Shown: piece after piece, positions 6,472 through 14,091 of the stretch
Position numbering within the stretch: the first letter of the stretch is position 1
How the letters are laid out: each line of letters starts with the position of its first letter
NCBI GenBank assembly: GCA_937922005.1
Contig: CAKZWV010000032.1
Coordinates: 1 to 29,126, forward strand
Direction of reading: 5' to 3'
Length of the DNA stretch: 29,126 nucleotides
Source of the DNA: an uncultured Clostridia bacterium
GTDB taxonomy: Bacteria; Bacillota; Clostridia; Saccharofermentanales; DTU023
Position numbers and translations under genes: made by a program
Notes under the pieces: model-generated
Databases searched by the model: none
Seen by the model: only the letters and a program-made list of their open reading frames with translations
What the model was told of the DNA's origin: nothing

Positions 6472-8883
6472 CTAGGGATTTGTAGGAGTTGTGGGAGTTG
6501 TAGGGTTTGTGGAGCTCGTGGACGGACTATTTTCATCTTTTTTACCTTTATAATTAGGGTATTTATCCATATCCCCCCCCGGTGAATATTTTGACTTAAT
6601 TTCATCCAAGACCGCTCCAGTGGTACGCCCGAGGGTCATATAATCATGGACTAAATGCATATTGTCTTCAGATAAGCCAGTTTTTCCGTATATCAAAATC
6701 TCAGCCAGGTTCAGATTACCCTGTCCTCCCCCAATATATTTGAGATCGCCTATGTCTTTATCAAAGTCTAATGGATATCCGTTGAACCAAATCTTAGTAC
6801 CAAATACCATTACAGAACTTAGCTCATTGTAGGGACAGATCGTATAAAAGAAGGACGCATCGTCAATACCTTCTGGTGTTTTTGGAAGATAGTACTGCTC
6901 TCCTGCCTTGAGATAGGGAATACAAACAAAATCCTTTTTATCGGAGTCGCCATAAATGAGAGCTGAAGTATTGTTAAAGAAAAAGTAACCCAATTCTCCA
7001 CTGTCTCCTTGTATAAGGGTGTGCCGATTCAATGACTCTGCGCTATTCTTAATGCGATCTTGTATTTCAGTTCTGTTAATGGTGCCTGCTGCCGAAACTG
7101 TAAAATCCGTCTCTGCCTTCCAGCGTTCGTTATCGGTAGATGTAGTCAATGTTTGGTCCTGATTGCAATCAAAAGCATAGAAGGTAAGACCCACAGCACC
7201 AGCTCCATCAATACTTGATTTAAGGTTGTTAAGAGACAGAAGCTTAGGAGAAAAGCTACTACCCTTAGCATCCTTCCAGTTGCCTTGGTTTCTAATATGC
7301 TTTATTCTCGCCGCAGCACAATCAGGTACTTTAAGATTTCTTCTAAAAACGTTGGCTGAAGATTGTTTATTCGTCACAACTGGCTCAAGCGGGAGTATAT
7401 CCCTATCATGCTGAGAGCGCTTTTCATTCATATCGTCTAGGCTCTTTTCGCCCGCGTCGCTAACAGAACGTTGCATTAAATCAAAAATAGGGTGAGCATA
7501 ATCCCGTTCGTTAGGTCGAGATCCCCGCTTGTCATTGGTTAAAACGGGGATATACATCGCTGAATTTGTATTTCCAATAGCAACCCTTGTCGCTCTTTTG
7601 TCGGTATTAGCAAACATTTGCCGATAAGTAGGACGGGTCAGGCTTGTACCTTCTATACCCATACCCATTTTCTTATGCTCCAACTCAAGAAGATTGCTAT
7701 ACTTATTTTTTCCTGAACCTGTCGGTTCACTTAATAAGCCCATATAACTTGGATTATAGTGAGCTAGGGGTTTCATCTCCTTAGCATAAGGTAAAGGGAT
7801 TACATAACAGGAATTGCCTGATAGCTGTGCAGGATAGGCTGCTCCAGCATAACCATAAATAGGTTGAACACCAAAACTAAGCCAGGTACCACCGTAATTT
7901 AATAAGTTGTTATTCCCCGTAGCCTTAAAGCGTTTCTGATCCTTGGTTTCATTAAGACGTTTGAAACTGCCCGGATCAGCTGGAGCATTAGCTGTTAAGT
8001 ACTGTTCAATTCCTAAGTTGTATATCTCTTGGTCTGGAGCATTAAAATAATTTCTTGGATCTGTGAAAAATAAGGCATCTGCACCGGATTGATCAGAGCT
8101 TGCTCGATACCAATAAGTATAATAGAGAAAACCATTCTCGTCTTGAGCATCATCCGCTGTCCAGCGTGTTGTCAACTCTAGGGTGTTAACCTCATGTGGA
8201 TAAACAAATTCCCTATTGATATTAGTGGGCTTTTGCTTTGGCAAGGATGTCGTCATCACTTCCAGGCTTACTAAGGAATATAGACGCTCAGCACCACTTG
8301 TTTTGCCAAAGCTGTAGATCTTATTATTCGGCTGAGAGGCTATGATTTCACCGGAATCTTTATCGCGCCAGGTTGTATTGAGATACTCATCCTTACTAGA
8401 AAAAAGATTAGCCACCGTAACTCCTCGGTTAAGGTCTGGGAGCGACATTTCATAAATAGCACGGTTTCCCGCTGTATTCTTAGGAAAAAGGACGTTATGA
8501 GAATATCTATCGCTGGTATTTAAAGCTTTGAGATATTCATCAATTTCTTTTCTAAGTGCTTCGATCTCCCCTAGGTGTTCATCTGGTTTTTTTTCTAATT
8601 CAGTCAAACGTTTTTTCGCAGTAATGAGATTTGCTTTCTTGTCCAGATATACTCCTACATTGTTGACCTTAGGATCCAGATTACTTTGAGAAGTATGATA
8701 CATGAACTCAAGGATGGTGTTTGTCTTGGTGTTGTGAATCAAGAGGTTTCCAATACTCACCAAAAAAGTTGCAAAGATCACGCCTATTAAAACCATTGAA
8801 ATAATGATTTCTACAAAGCTGACACCGCTTCTTCCTTGTCTGCCATTCTTAAGTTCTTTAAACGCATTGTGTCGCAGTAACAT
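6472..8883 (-). CDS. Large type IV pilin with C-terminal lectin-like domain (PilC-like)
   Basis: 803 residues from the ATG at 8883, preceded by a near-perfect AAGGAGGTGATT. An upstream in-frame start would run into the previous gene. Class III signal: a 20-residue leader ends in Gly20, then VSFVE (Glu at mature position 5) and a long hydrophobic helix (IIISMVLIGVIFATFLVS). A coiled coil spans about 78-115. The middle is aromatic- and Tyr/Asn-rich without a family I recognise. About residues 540-755 resemble a concanavalin A/LamG fold: a GNWKDAKGSSFSP start, beta strands, and the typical closing LNLAEILIYGKTGLSED. The end is a Thr/Pro-rich tail. In S. sanguinis the minor pilin PilC couples a pilin stub to a lectin module that binds glycans; the same role is likely here. 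Prepilins of this size are rare. It is last in the operon, 19 bases after the vWA pilin. Confidence 0.75.
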   Translation of the reverse strand: MLLRHNAFKELKNGRQGRSGVSFVEIIISMVLIGVIFATFLVSIGNLLIHNTKTNTILEFMYHTSQSNLDPKVNNVGVYLDKKANLITAKKRLTELEKKPDEHLGEIEALRKEIDEYLKALNTSDRYSHNVLFPKNTAGNRAIYEMSLPDLNRGVTVANLFSSKDEYLNTTWRDKDSGEIIASQPNNKIYSFGKTSGAERLYSLVSLEVMTTSLPKQKPTNINREFVYPHEVNTLELTTRWTADDAQDENGFLYYTYWYRASSDQSGADALFFTDPRNYFNAPDQEIYNLGIEQYLTANAPADPGSFKRLNETKDQKRFKATGNNNLLNYGGTWLSFGVQPIYGYAGAAYPAQLSGNSCYVIPLPYAKEMKPLAHYNPSYMGLLSEPTGSGKNKYSNLLELEHKKMGMGIEGTSLTRPTYRQMFANTDKRATRVAIGNTNSAMYIPVLTNDKRGSRPNERDYAHPIFDLMQRSVSDAGEKSLDDMNEKRSQHDRDILPLEPVVTNKQSSANVFRRNLKVPDCAAARIKHIRNQGNWKDAKGSSFSPKLLSLNNLKSSIDGAGAVGLTFYAFDCNQDQTLTTSTDNERWKAETDFTVSAAGTINRTEIQDRIKNSAESLNRHTLIQGDSGELGYFFFNNTSALIYGDSDKKDFVCIPYLKAGEQYYLPKTPEGIDDASFFYTICPYNELSSVMVFGTKIWFNGYPLDFDKDIGDLKYIGGGQGNLNLAEILIYGKTGLSEDNMHLVHDYMTLGRTTGAVLDEIKSKYSPGGDMDKYPNYKGKKDENSPSTSSTNPTTPTTPTNP

Positions 8884-8902
8884 AGATACAATCACCTCCT
8901 TG

Positions 8903-11056
8903 CTACTCTTGTGCCTGAGGACCATCAAGGAACCACAGGTCCTCATTAATTACCTGAACAATATTATCAAAAGTCTGCATAAGAGCATCTGTACTATCAG
9001 CAAAGATGTATTCAGCCTTACCGTTGTCAATAGAATTGATATCTTCGACCATCCTTTTACATTTTCTTACAGCGTATGCATCGCCAAAACCTATTACCCA
9101 GATGCGATCTACTTCACAACCTTGTCGCTTCATGGCTTTATAAGTCTCGATAAAGCTGCTTTTCATCAAGGGATCAAGATCGCGATCTAATACACTGGCA
9201 TAGCCAGAACCACGGCTCCAAGCCGCCCTCATAGTTGGGAAGGCAGATGTTTGAAAATAACCCTGGGACCAACCAATTTGATGAAAGAAGTAATCCGTAT
9301 TAAACATCAAGCTAAGCTCCATAGGAGATTTAAAACTGCTGTTGAAGTCATCATAGTAAGCGCTTTGCAAATAATTACCTTCGGATTGACCTAAGAAATT
9401 ACCAAAGTAATGATCTTTGAGGTATTGTCTGTACTCTTCGTCATTCGTAAAATCTCCTCGGTTATAGGCAGCAACCAAATTTTTCAATTTCCACATATTG
9501 GAGTTGCGAAGCAATTGTTCATAGGTATAGATCTTGATCCTATGCAGAGTGTTGCTATTCCAAGCTGAAAAGCCTGCATCCTCATCCATTCGAGGTTGAT
9601 TCGTAAAGAAGTCAAAGGGTGGGTAATAATTATCATAGTCAACAGGGAAGCCGCCTATGACCATGCCTTTATAGCCACCATCTTCATATTTTCGATTCAA
9701 TAAAAGCATATTTTGAGGACCCGATTGGGTTCTTTTGAAGGAATCAGCATTGAACCAGTAGCGCTTCGTGTTATCCTCTATGGTCGCCATCTTCTCTGTG
9801 CTAAAGTTTACGGTCGTTGGATTTCCGTCAGTAAACATAACCAGATAGTTCTTTAAGGGACGGACATCATTGGCCTTTTTCAGCATCGCCATGCTTGTCC
9901 GCAAGGCATCTGCATGATTAGTAGCCCCTCCTCGATGCAGTTTGGCGACCTGCTGAAGAAGAAGGTCCTTATTTTCCTTTGGATTAGCAAAATAACGACG
10001 ATCCGCATCGGGATCTGGTCCTTCCCCATACTGATTCGCAGCCGTTGGTTTTACTAAACCCATACCATTGTAGGTAAAGATTTGCTTTACAGCATCAGAG
10101 AAGGAGGAAATATTGATTTCAATCGCACTGGGACTTGTTTTTTTAGATGGCTCATTAGGATTATTTCCGTTGTTTCCGCTATTTCCAGTATCTTCACCGG
10201 CAAGTTTTCTAATTAGTTGAGACAAACATTGCTTCAGAGCAGCATCTCTTGAAAGATTAGAGTTAGCAACCCTACTACGCATGGATCCACTCATATCCGT
10301 CATCATAACAAAGCGTCCACCACTTGGATTTTGAGCTGTAGAAAACTGGATTGGATCATTACGATAGGCAATCGCAATACCATCGTTATCGCCTAGGCCC
10401 CCTATATTCCGGCTGTTATAGGCAAAGGTTGAAGATATCATCATCCGATTGGGGATCTCCTCCGCCTTTTTCCCAGCCGGAATATCTGCATTGGTAAGTT
10501 TGCCATTTTGATCAACAGCCCCTTGCTCTATTCGGAAAGTTAGGACACGGGAATCTGGTTCTGTACGTACTCCGAACTCAAAACCATTCCCGGAATCAGG
10601 TGAGAATGAAGCTAGAACTTGGCGAACGTGTTTTCCATTGGGGATCGTTTTGCCTGATGCAGTATCATGTATTAGGGGTTCATTCGGATCTGGTTGCCAT
10701 ATATAGTTGCAAAAGTTTTCAACCCGTCTATTTTGGTCGTCATACTTTTCCACTCCAATATAGGACCAACCAGGTGTTAGTCCTCGTATTTTCCCTTTAA
10801 ATTGCGTTTCATTGACAACAAAGGAAACGGTAGCATTCTTGATAGCAAAGTTCACAGAATAAAGTAAACTTCTCAGATTACTCGCATATTTAAGATTCGA
10901 AGAAAGGGCTCTTTCAGCACGATAAGTCGTGGTCACCGCACTCAGCACCCCACTCAAAAGAAAGGATGTAAGGATCATAACCATGACTAATTCAATAAAG
11001 CTAAATCCCTTTCTTTTTGTATTCTTTCTATTCTTTTTCAACTCTTGTTTTTTCAT
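8903..11056 (-). CDS. Type IV pilin fused to von Willebrand A domain (PilB-like)
   Basis: 717 residues; ATG at 11056 with AAAGGG seven bases upstream. A leader of 17 residues ends KG17, followed by FSFIE (Glu5) and the helix LVMVMILTSFLLSGVLSAV, a textbook class III signal for the prepilin peptidase. Residues about 45-245 form the pilin-side beta region. A vWA domain follows with a full metal-binding MIDAS set: DMSGSM (Asp254, Ser256, Ser258), Thr379 in RGGATNH, and Asp410 in VMFTDGNPT. It closes near VDRIWVIGFGD. A long insertion (about 430-640) rich in Tyr, Phe and Asn interrupts the second half, and an Asn/Gly linker sits near 290-300. The S. sanguinis minor pilin PilB has this pilin plus vWA plan and binds host proteins. 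Adhesion at or near the pilus tip is the likely role. Confidence 0.85.
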   Translation of the reverse strand: MKKQELKKNRKNTKRKGFSFIELVMVMILTSFLLSGVLSAVTTTYRAERALSSNLKYASNLRSLLYSVNFAIKNATVSFVVNETQFKGKIRGLTPGWSYIGVEKYDDQNRRVENFCNYIWQPDPNEPLIHDTASGKTIPNGKHVRQVLASFSPDSGNGFEFGVRTEPDSRVLTFRIEQGAVDQNGKLTNADIPAGKKAEEIPNRMMISSTFAYNSRNIGGLGDNDGIAIAYRNDPIQFSTAQNPSGGRFVMMTDMSGSMRSRVANSNLSRDAALKQCLSQLIRKLAGEDTGNSGNNGNNPNEPSKKTSPSAIEINISSFSDAVKQIFTYNGMGLVKPTAANQYGEGPDPDADRRYFANPKENKDLLLQQVAKLHRGGATNHADALRTSMAMLKKANDVRPLKNYLVMFTDGNPTTVNFSTEKMATIEDNTKRYWFNADSFKRTQSGPQNMLLLNRKYEDGGYKGMVIGGFPVDYDNYYPPFDFFTNQPRMDEDAGFSAWNSNTLHRIKIYTYEQLLRNSNMWKLKNLVAAYNRGDFTNDEEYRQYLKDHYFGNFLGQSEGNYLQSAYYDDFNSSFKSPMELSLMFNTDYFFHQIGWSQGYFQTSAFPTMRAAWSRGSGYASVLDRDLDPLMKSSFIETYKAMKRQGCEVDRIWVIGFGDAYAVRKCKRMVEDINSIDNGKAEYIFADSTDALMQTFDNIVQVINEDLWFLDGPQAQE

Positions 11057-11144
11057 TTCATATCCCTTTCTACCCTGTTACGGATAAGGAAAATAAAGAT
11101 CACCCTTACTGCTTGCACAATCCGTTTAAGATGGAGATGATTTC

Positions 11145-12386
11145 CTAATAGTAGGTTCGAATCTGATACATAGCTGACTCATAGATGGGCACGAGTGCTG
11201 TGCTTAAACTAAAAGAAAGGTAAGGTTTTAAGGCGATATAGTCCGGATCTTGTGACAAGACATCCATCAGGCGCGTATCATTCATAGTCGGATAAGAAAT
11301 AATCTCTGCCACCTCTTCGGAATGGCGGTCGATCATAGTTTTTACCTTTTGCAAATATTGAGTATCAGTAAAGCCTCTTGTATCATTCGTCCTGATAGTC
11401 AAGGCATTTACCAGGAAACGACTTGCATTGGTGGTAGGATAATCAGCCCATAATCCCATTGTCACAGCATAAAAACAAAGAGGATGATTATCGCCCGTAA
11501 AGTCATCATCGCTATACATACCGGTGAAAAGAGTAAACTCTTGAGGATTTAGTTTATACTTTGCCTTGACTTCTTGTGCCCGGGCACTGCCGGAATTTCT
11601 GAAATTCCAGGCCCGCATTCTTTTGCCACCGCCCTTCATGAAAGCTACATAATAGCCAGGCGTAACGTCCTTATACTTTTGATTCGGCAGGGCGTTATTA
11701 TTCTTTTTTCCACTACTGTTGCTAGAGCTGTTGTTAAACGCATTCATACCGTTGCGATCAAGATATTCAAAATAGCCATCAATCTTAACACGTCCGTCCT
11801 CTTGTGGTCGTTGAATCCCTGATAAATTCGTAAAGTCAATATCAAGATCTGCCGTATTCGTCGAAGCTGGATCCACAATCCGACCTTCCAGTAAGGAGCG
11901 AAGACACTGGAGATAGGGCACTACCTCAAAATCGGTATCCTTATAATTTACTTCCGCATTCGCTGCCGTGATGGCGGCATCACTCTGCAGATCTTGTATA
12001 GCTAATTTACCCCCTGTATACTTATGATTGCTTAGCAAGGCCCCCCGATAGAGTTCAGCGATAGCCCGGGAGTAGTATTGATTCTTATAAGTGCCTCGCG
12101 ACAACATGACCTGATAGGTATCTGTCATCGTCCGCTTCGTCATGAAGGCGCTAAACATTGCCACAAAAACAAAAATGGCAACAACGTAGCTCAAGAGGGC
12201 ACCTCTTCTTTTATGTGTCCGGGATGATGCCAAAGTCCCACGGCTGGCTGGAAAGACGGAATAACAAAGCCCTTCCCTATCCTGCTTTTCAGCATAGTCA
12301 GCCACTGAAGTCTGCAGGCAGTCCTGCTTCATGGGAGACGAGACAGCTACAGCTGCCCCTCTCCTAATTTTTTTATCTGTACTCAT
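11145..12386 (-). CDS. GspK/PilX/PilA-like minor pilin with long leader
   Basis: 413 residues; ATG at 12386 with AGGAGG six to seven bases upstream. Residues 1-62 are a long hydrophilic leader ending in KRRG62. A hydrophobic helix follows (ALLSYVVAIFVFVAMFSAFM, 63-82), then a Tyr/Asn-rich exported domain with a Ser/Asn low-complexity patch near 220-230. If cleaved after Gly62, mature position 5 is Tyr, not Glu. Lack of Glu5 is typical of tip pilins such as GspK, which start the fibre. It is first in the operon with the vWA and lectin pilins. By analogy with the PilA-PilB-PilC set of S. sanguinis it may be the PilA-type partner. No sequence motif proves this, and some PilX-type exported proteins look similar. 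Confidence 0.6.
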   Translation of the reverse strand: MSTDKKIRRGAAVAVSSPMKQDCLQTSVADYAEKQDREGLCYSVFPASRGTLASSRTHKRRGALLSYVVAIFVFVAMFSAFMTKRTMTDTYQVMLSRGTYKNQYYSRAIAELYRGALLSNHKYTGGKLAIQDLQSDAAITAANAEVNYKDTDFEVVPYLQCLRSLLEGRIVDPASTNTADLDIDFTNLSGIQRPQEDGRVKIDGYFEYLDRNGMNAFNNSSSNSSGKKNNNALPNQKYKDVTPGYYVAFMKGGGKRMRAWNFRNSGSARAQEVKAKYKLNPQEFTLFTGMYSDDDFTGDNHPLCFYAVTMGLWADYPTTNASRFLVNALTIRTNDTRGFTDTQYLQKVKTMIDRHSEEVAEIISYPTMNDTRLMDVLSQDPDYIALKPYLSFSLSTALVPIYESAMYQIRTYY

Positions 12387-12433
12387 AAGCTACCTCCTCA
12401 TTCAAGTCAGCCTAATAGTAGTATTACGTTTCT

Positions 12434-12462
12434 ATTGTAACAAAGTATTAAGGAAAAGTGAA
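12434..12462 (-). promoter_or_regulatory. Promoter of the modular pilin operon
   Basis: Minus strand has TTCACT (12457-12462), 17 bases, then TACAAT (12434-12439). The start is near 12427, about 40 bases before the ATG at 12386. The weak -35 abuts an inverted repeat (12463-12499), as expected for a regulated promoter. Confidence 0.55.
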
Positions 12463-12499
12463 GGCCCTTCGGAATTTTATGAAATTTTTGTTAAGGGCC
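12463..12499. terminator. Inverted repeat: terminator of the sensor operon and/or pilin operator
   Basis: Perfect 7-base arms GGCCCTT/AAGGGCC around a 23-base AT-rich loop, about 40 bases past the histidine kinase stop and touching the -35 of the pilin promoter. On the minus strand it is followed by TTCACTTTTCC, a poor T-tail. It may end the upstream transcript weakly or be a binding site for the neighbouring response regulator. Confidence 0.4.
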
Positions 12500-12540
12500 G
12501 ATCAAGTTGGTCTAAAGACATATTTTCAAACCTTGTAAGT

Positions 12541-14091
12541 TCAAGAGGTCTTGGATGCTCTCCTCTCGTCTTGGTCTAGGGTCGACTCCGATTCAGGGAG
12601 GGATCCTAGAGGAACAAGGATCTGGAGGGCAAAGTCCTTCTGGGATTGAATGATAAGGACGCCCGAAATACGGTCAAGGGCTTGACGCATGCCTCTAATG
12701 CCTTCACCTTCACTCAGATTTCCTGTCGGTACCTTGCCATCGTTGGTAATCTCCAAAATCACGCATGGAAGCTCTGGATTCTCCTGGAGCCTGGTCAAGA
12801 GTCCGGGGCGATACTCTTGAATAACAGCCTCCTCTTCCGGGCTAATATGGAGGTCCTTAGCCTGCTTTTCTTGAAAAACAGCCTTGATTACCGTTGCCAT
12901 TCCATGACGAATGGCATTATTGGCCGCTTCACGTAAGATTTTGTATAAGGCGGAAGCCACTTCCCTGTTGCTGGGGGGTGTTCCTTCCACTTTCAGCTCT
13001 GTACCGACGAGAGCCACGGTGTTTTTAATATTTTCTAAGGTGGGTGTAAGATCTTCTTGGGGAACCGAAGCTAGGTCTTCCAGCATGCCATCGATGAGGG
13101 GCATTAGGCGCTCAAGGTCAGCTGCATCCAACTTTTCTGTTTTCTCAGTATAAATATGGAGGATAGAAAGACGCTGACCAATGATGTCATGGATCTTATA
13201 ACGGAGCTTCTCTCTTTGCTTTTGCGTCTCAATCTCTTCTACTTTCTGCATGAGGACTTTAAGGCGATCATTACTTTCTTGGGTTTGCCGGTTCTTGACC
13301 ATCATCTCTTCAAGGAGGGCCCGCTCTGATGTAATGTCGTAAAGACTAATTTCTTGCCAGTTCTTGGTAGGTACCTTTAGGGTATTCACTTTCAGACTAT
13401 ATGTCTTCTCCCCTACCACGAGAGCATTGAGGTGGTTTTGGTCCGCACTTGCCTCCTCTTGGAGGGCAGCGGCTAGTTCTTTGGTTTTTTGCGAATAAAT
13501 GCCAAGACGGCCTAAAATGGTTCGCATGGTCTGATTTTGCAAGAAAATCTTCCCCTCCCTTTTGCCGTAAGCAATAGCTTGGGGGAAGCGGTCAAAGGCA
13601 TTCTTGACAGAGACCCTTGTAATTACCGTATTGACCTTATTGCGAAGAGCCACAAAGTGAGAGACAGAAACCAGAAGAAGAAGCATAGTAGAAAACATCA
13701 GAACAAGGTAAAAGTCACCAGCAAAAAAGGTTTCCATGAAGGGCAGGGTGAGGGTAACGGCAATAAGGGCAATGGCATCACTATTGGATTTTTCAAAAGT
13801 GACCAAGGGTACCCCCAGAAGGGGGATCAACATGGAAAGATAACGCAGATGAAGGAGAGGGTTTTGGACTAGGTCCCGGGCTGCACTAAAGTGGATAATT
13901 GATACGACAAAGGTCAGAAGCAAATAATTTAGAAAAATGCCGAATTCAAAGGCATAGCGCCAACCCCAGCGAAAGTCATCACCAACCAAGATGCGAAGCA
14001 CAAGGCCAGCAAGTTGCATGGTCATTCCCAGGTATAGCATAACGATCAGGGCAACACGAACACTCGCTGACAGGGGATATAAACTAAGCAT
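12541..14091 (-). CDS. Sensor histidine kinase, NarL-type (HisKA_3)
   Basis: 516 residues; ATG at 14091 with GGAGG eight bases upstream; stop TGA. The N-terminal 150 residues hold five to six membrane helices with short loops and no large outer domain. A PAS-like segment follows (about 160-260, KNAFDRFPQAIAYGKREGKIF), then a coiled coil (258-297). The HisKA_3 box is LRYKIHDIIGQRLSIL, with phospho-acceptor His301. The ATPase part has an N-box REAANNAIRHG (387-397), an ITNDG G1 box and GEGIRGMRQ (462-470). All catalytic parts look intact. It is last in the operon after the response regulator and the degenerate sensor, overlapping the latter's stop by 8 bases, so the three products are probably made together. 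The likely partner is the regulator at 17574-18188. Confidence 0.88.
   Translation of the reverse strand: MLSLYPLSASVRVALIVMLYLGMTMQLAGLVLRILVGDDFRWGWRYAFEFGIFLNYLLLTFVVSIIHFSAARDLVQNPLLHLRYLSMLIPLLGVPLVTFEKSNSDAIALIAVTLTLPFMETFFAGDFYLVLMFSTMLLLLVSVSHFVALRNKVNTVITRVSVKNAFDRFPQAIAYGKREGKIFLQNQTMRTILGRLGIYSQKTKELAAALQEEASADQNHLNALVVGEKTYSLKVNTLKVPTKNWQEISLYDITSERALLEEMMVKNRQTQESNDRLKVLMQKVEEIETQKQREKLRYKIHDIIGQRLSILHIYTEKTEKLDAADLERLMPLIDGMLEDLASVPQEDLTPTLENIKNTVALVGTELKVEGTPPSNREVASALYKILREAANNAIRHGMATVIKAVFQEKQAKDLHISPEEEAVIQEYRPGLLTRLQENPELPCVILEITNDGKVPTGNLSEGEGIRGMRQALDRISGVLIIQSQKDFALQILVPLGSLPESESTLDQDERRASKTS

Noticed and set aside
8884..8946. Longer start for the lectin-domain pilin
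   Set aside because: It would overlap the vWA pilin gene; the AAGGAGGTGATT site points to the ATG at 8883 and gives a normal 20-residue leader.
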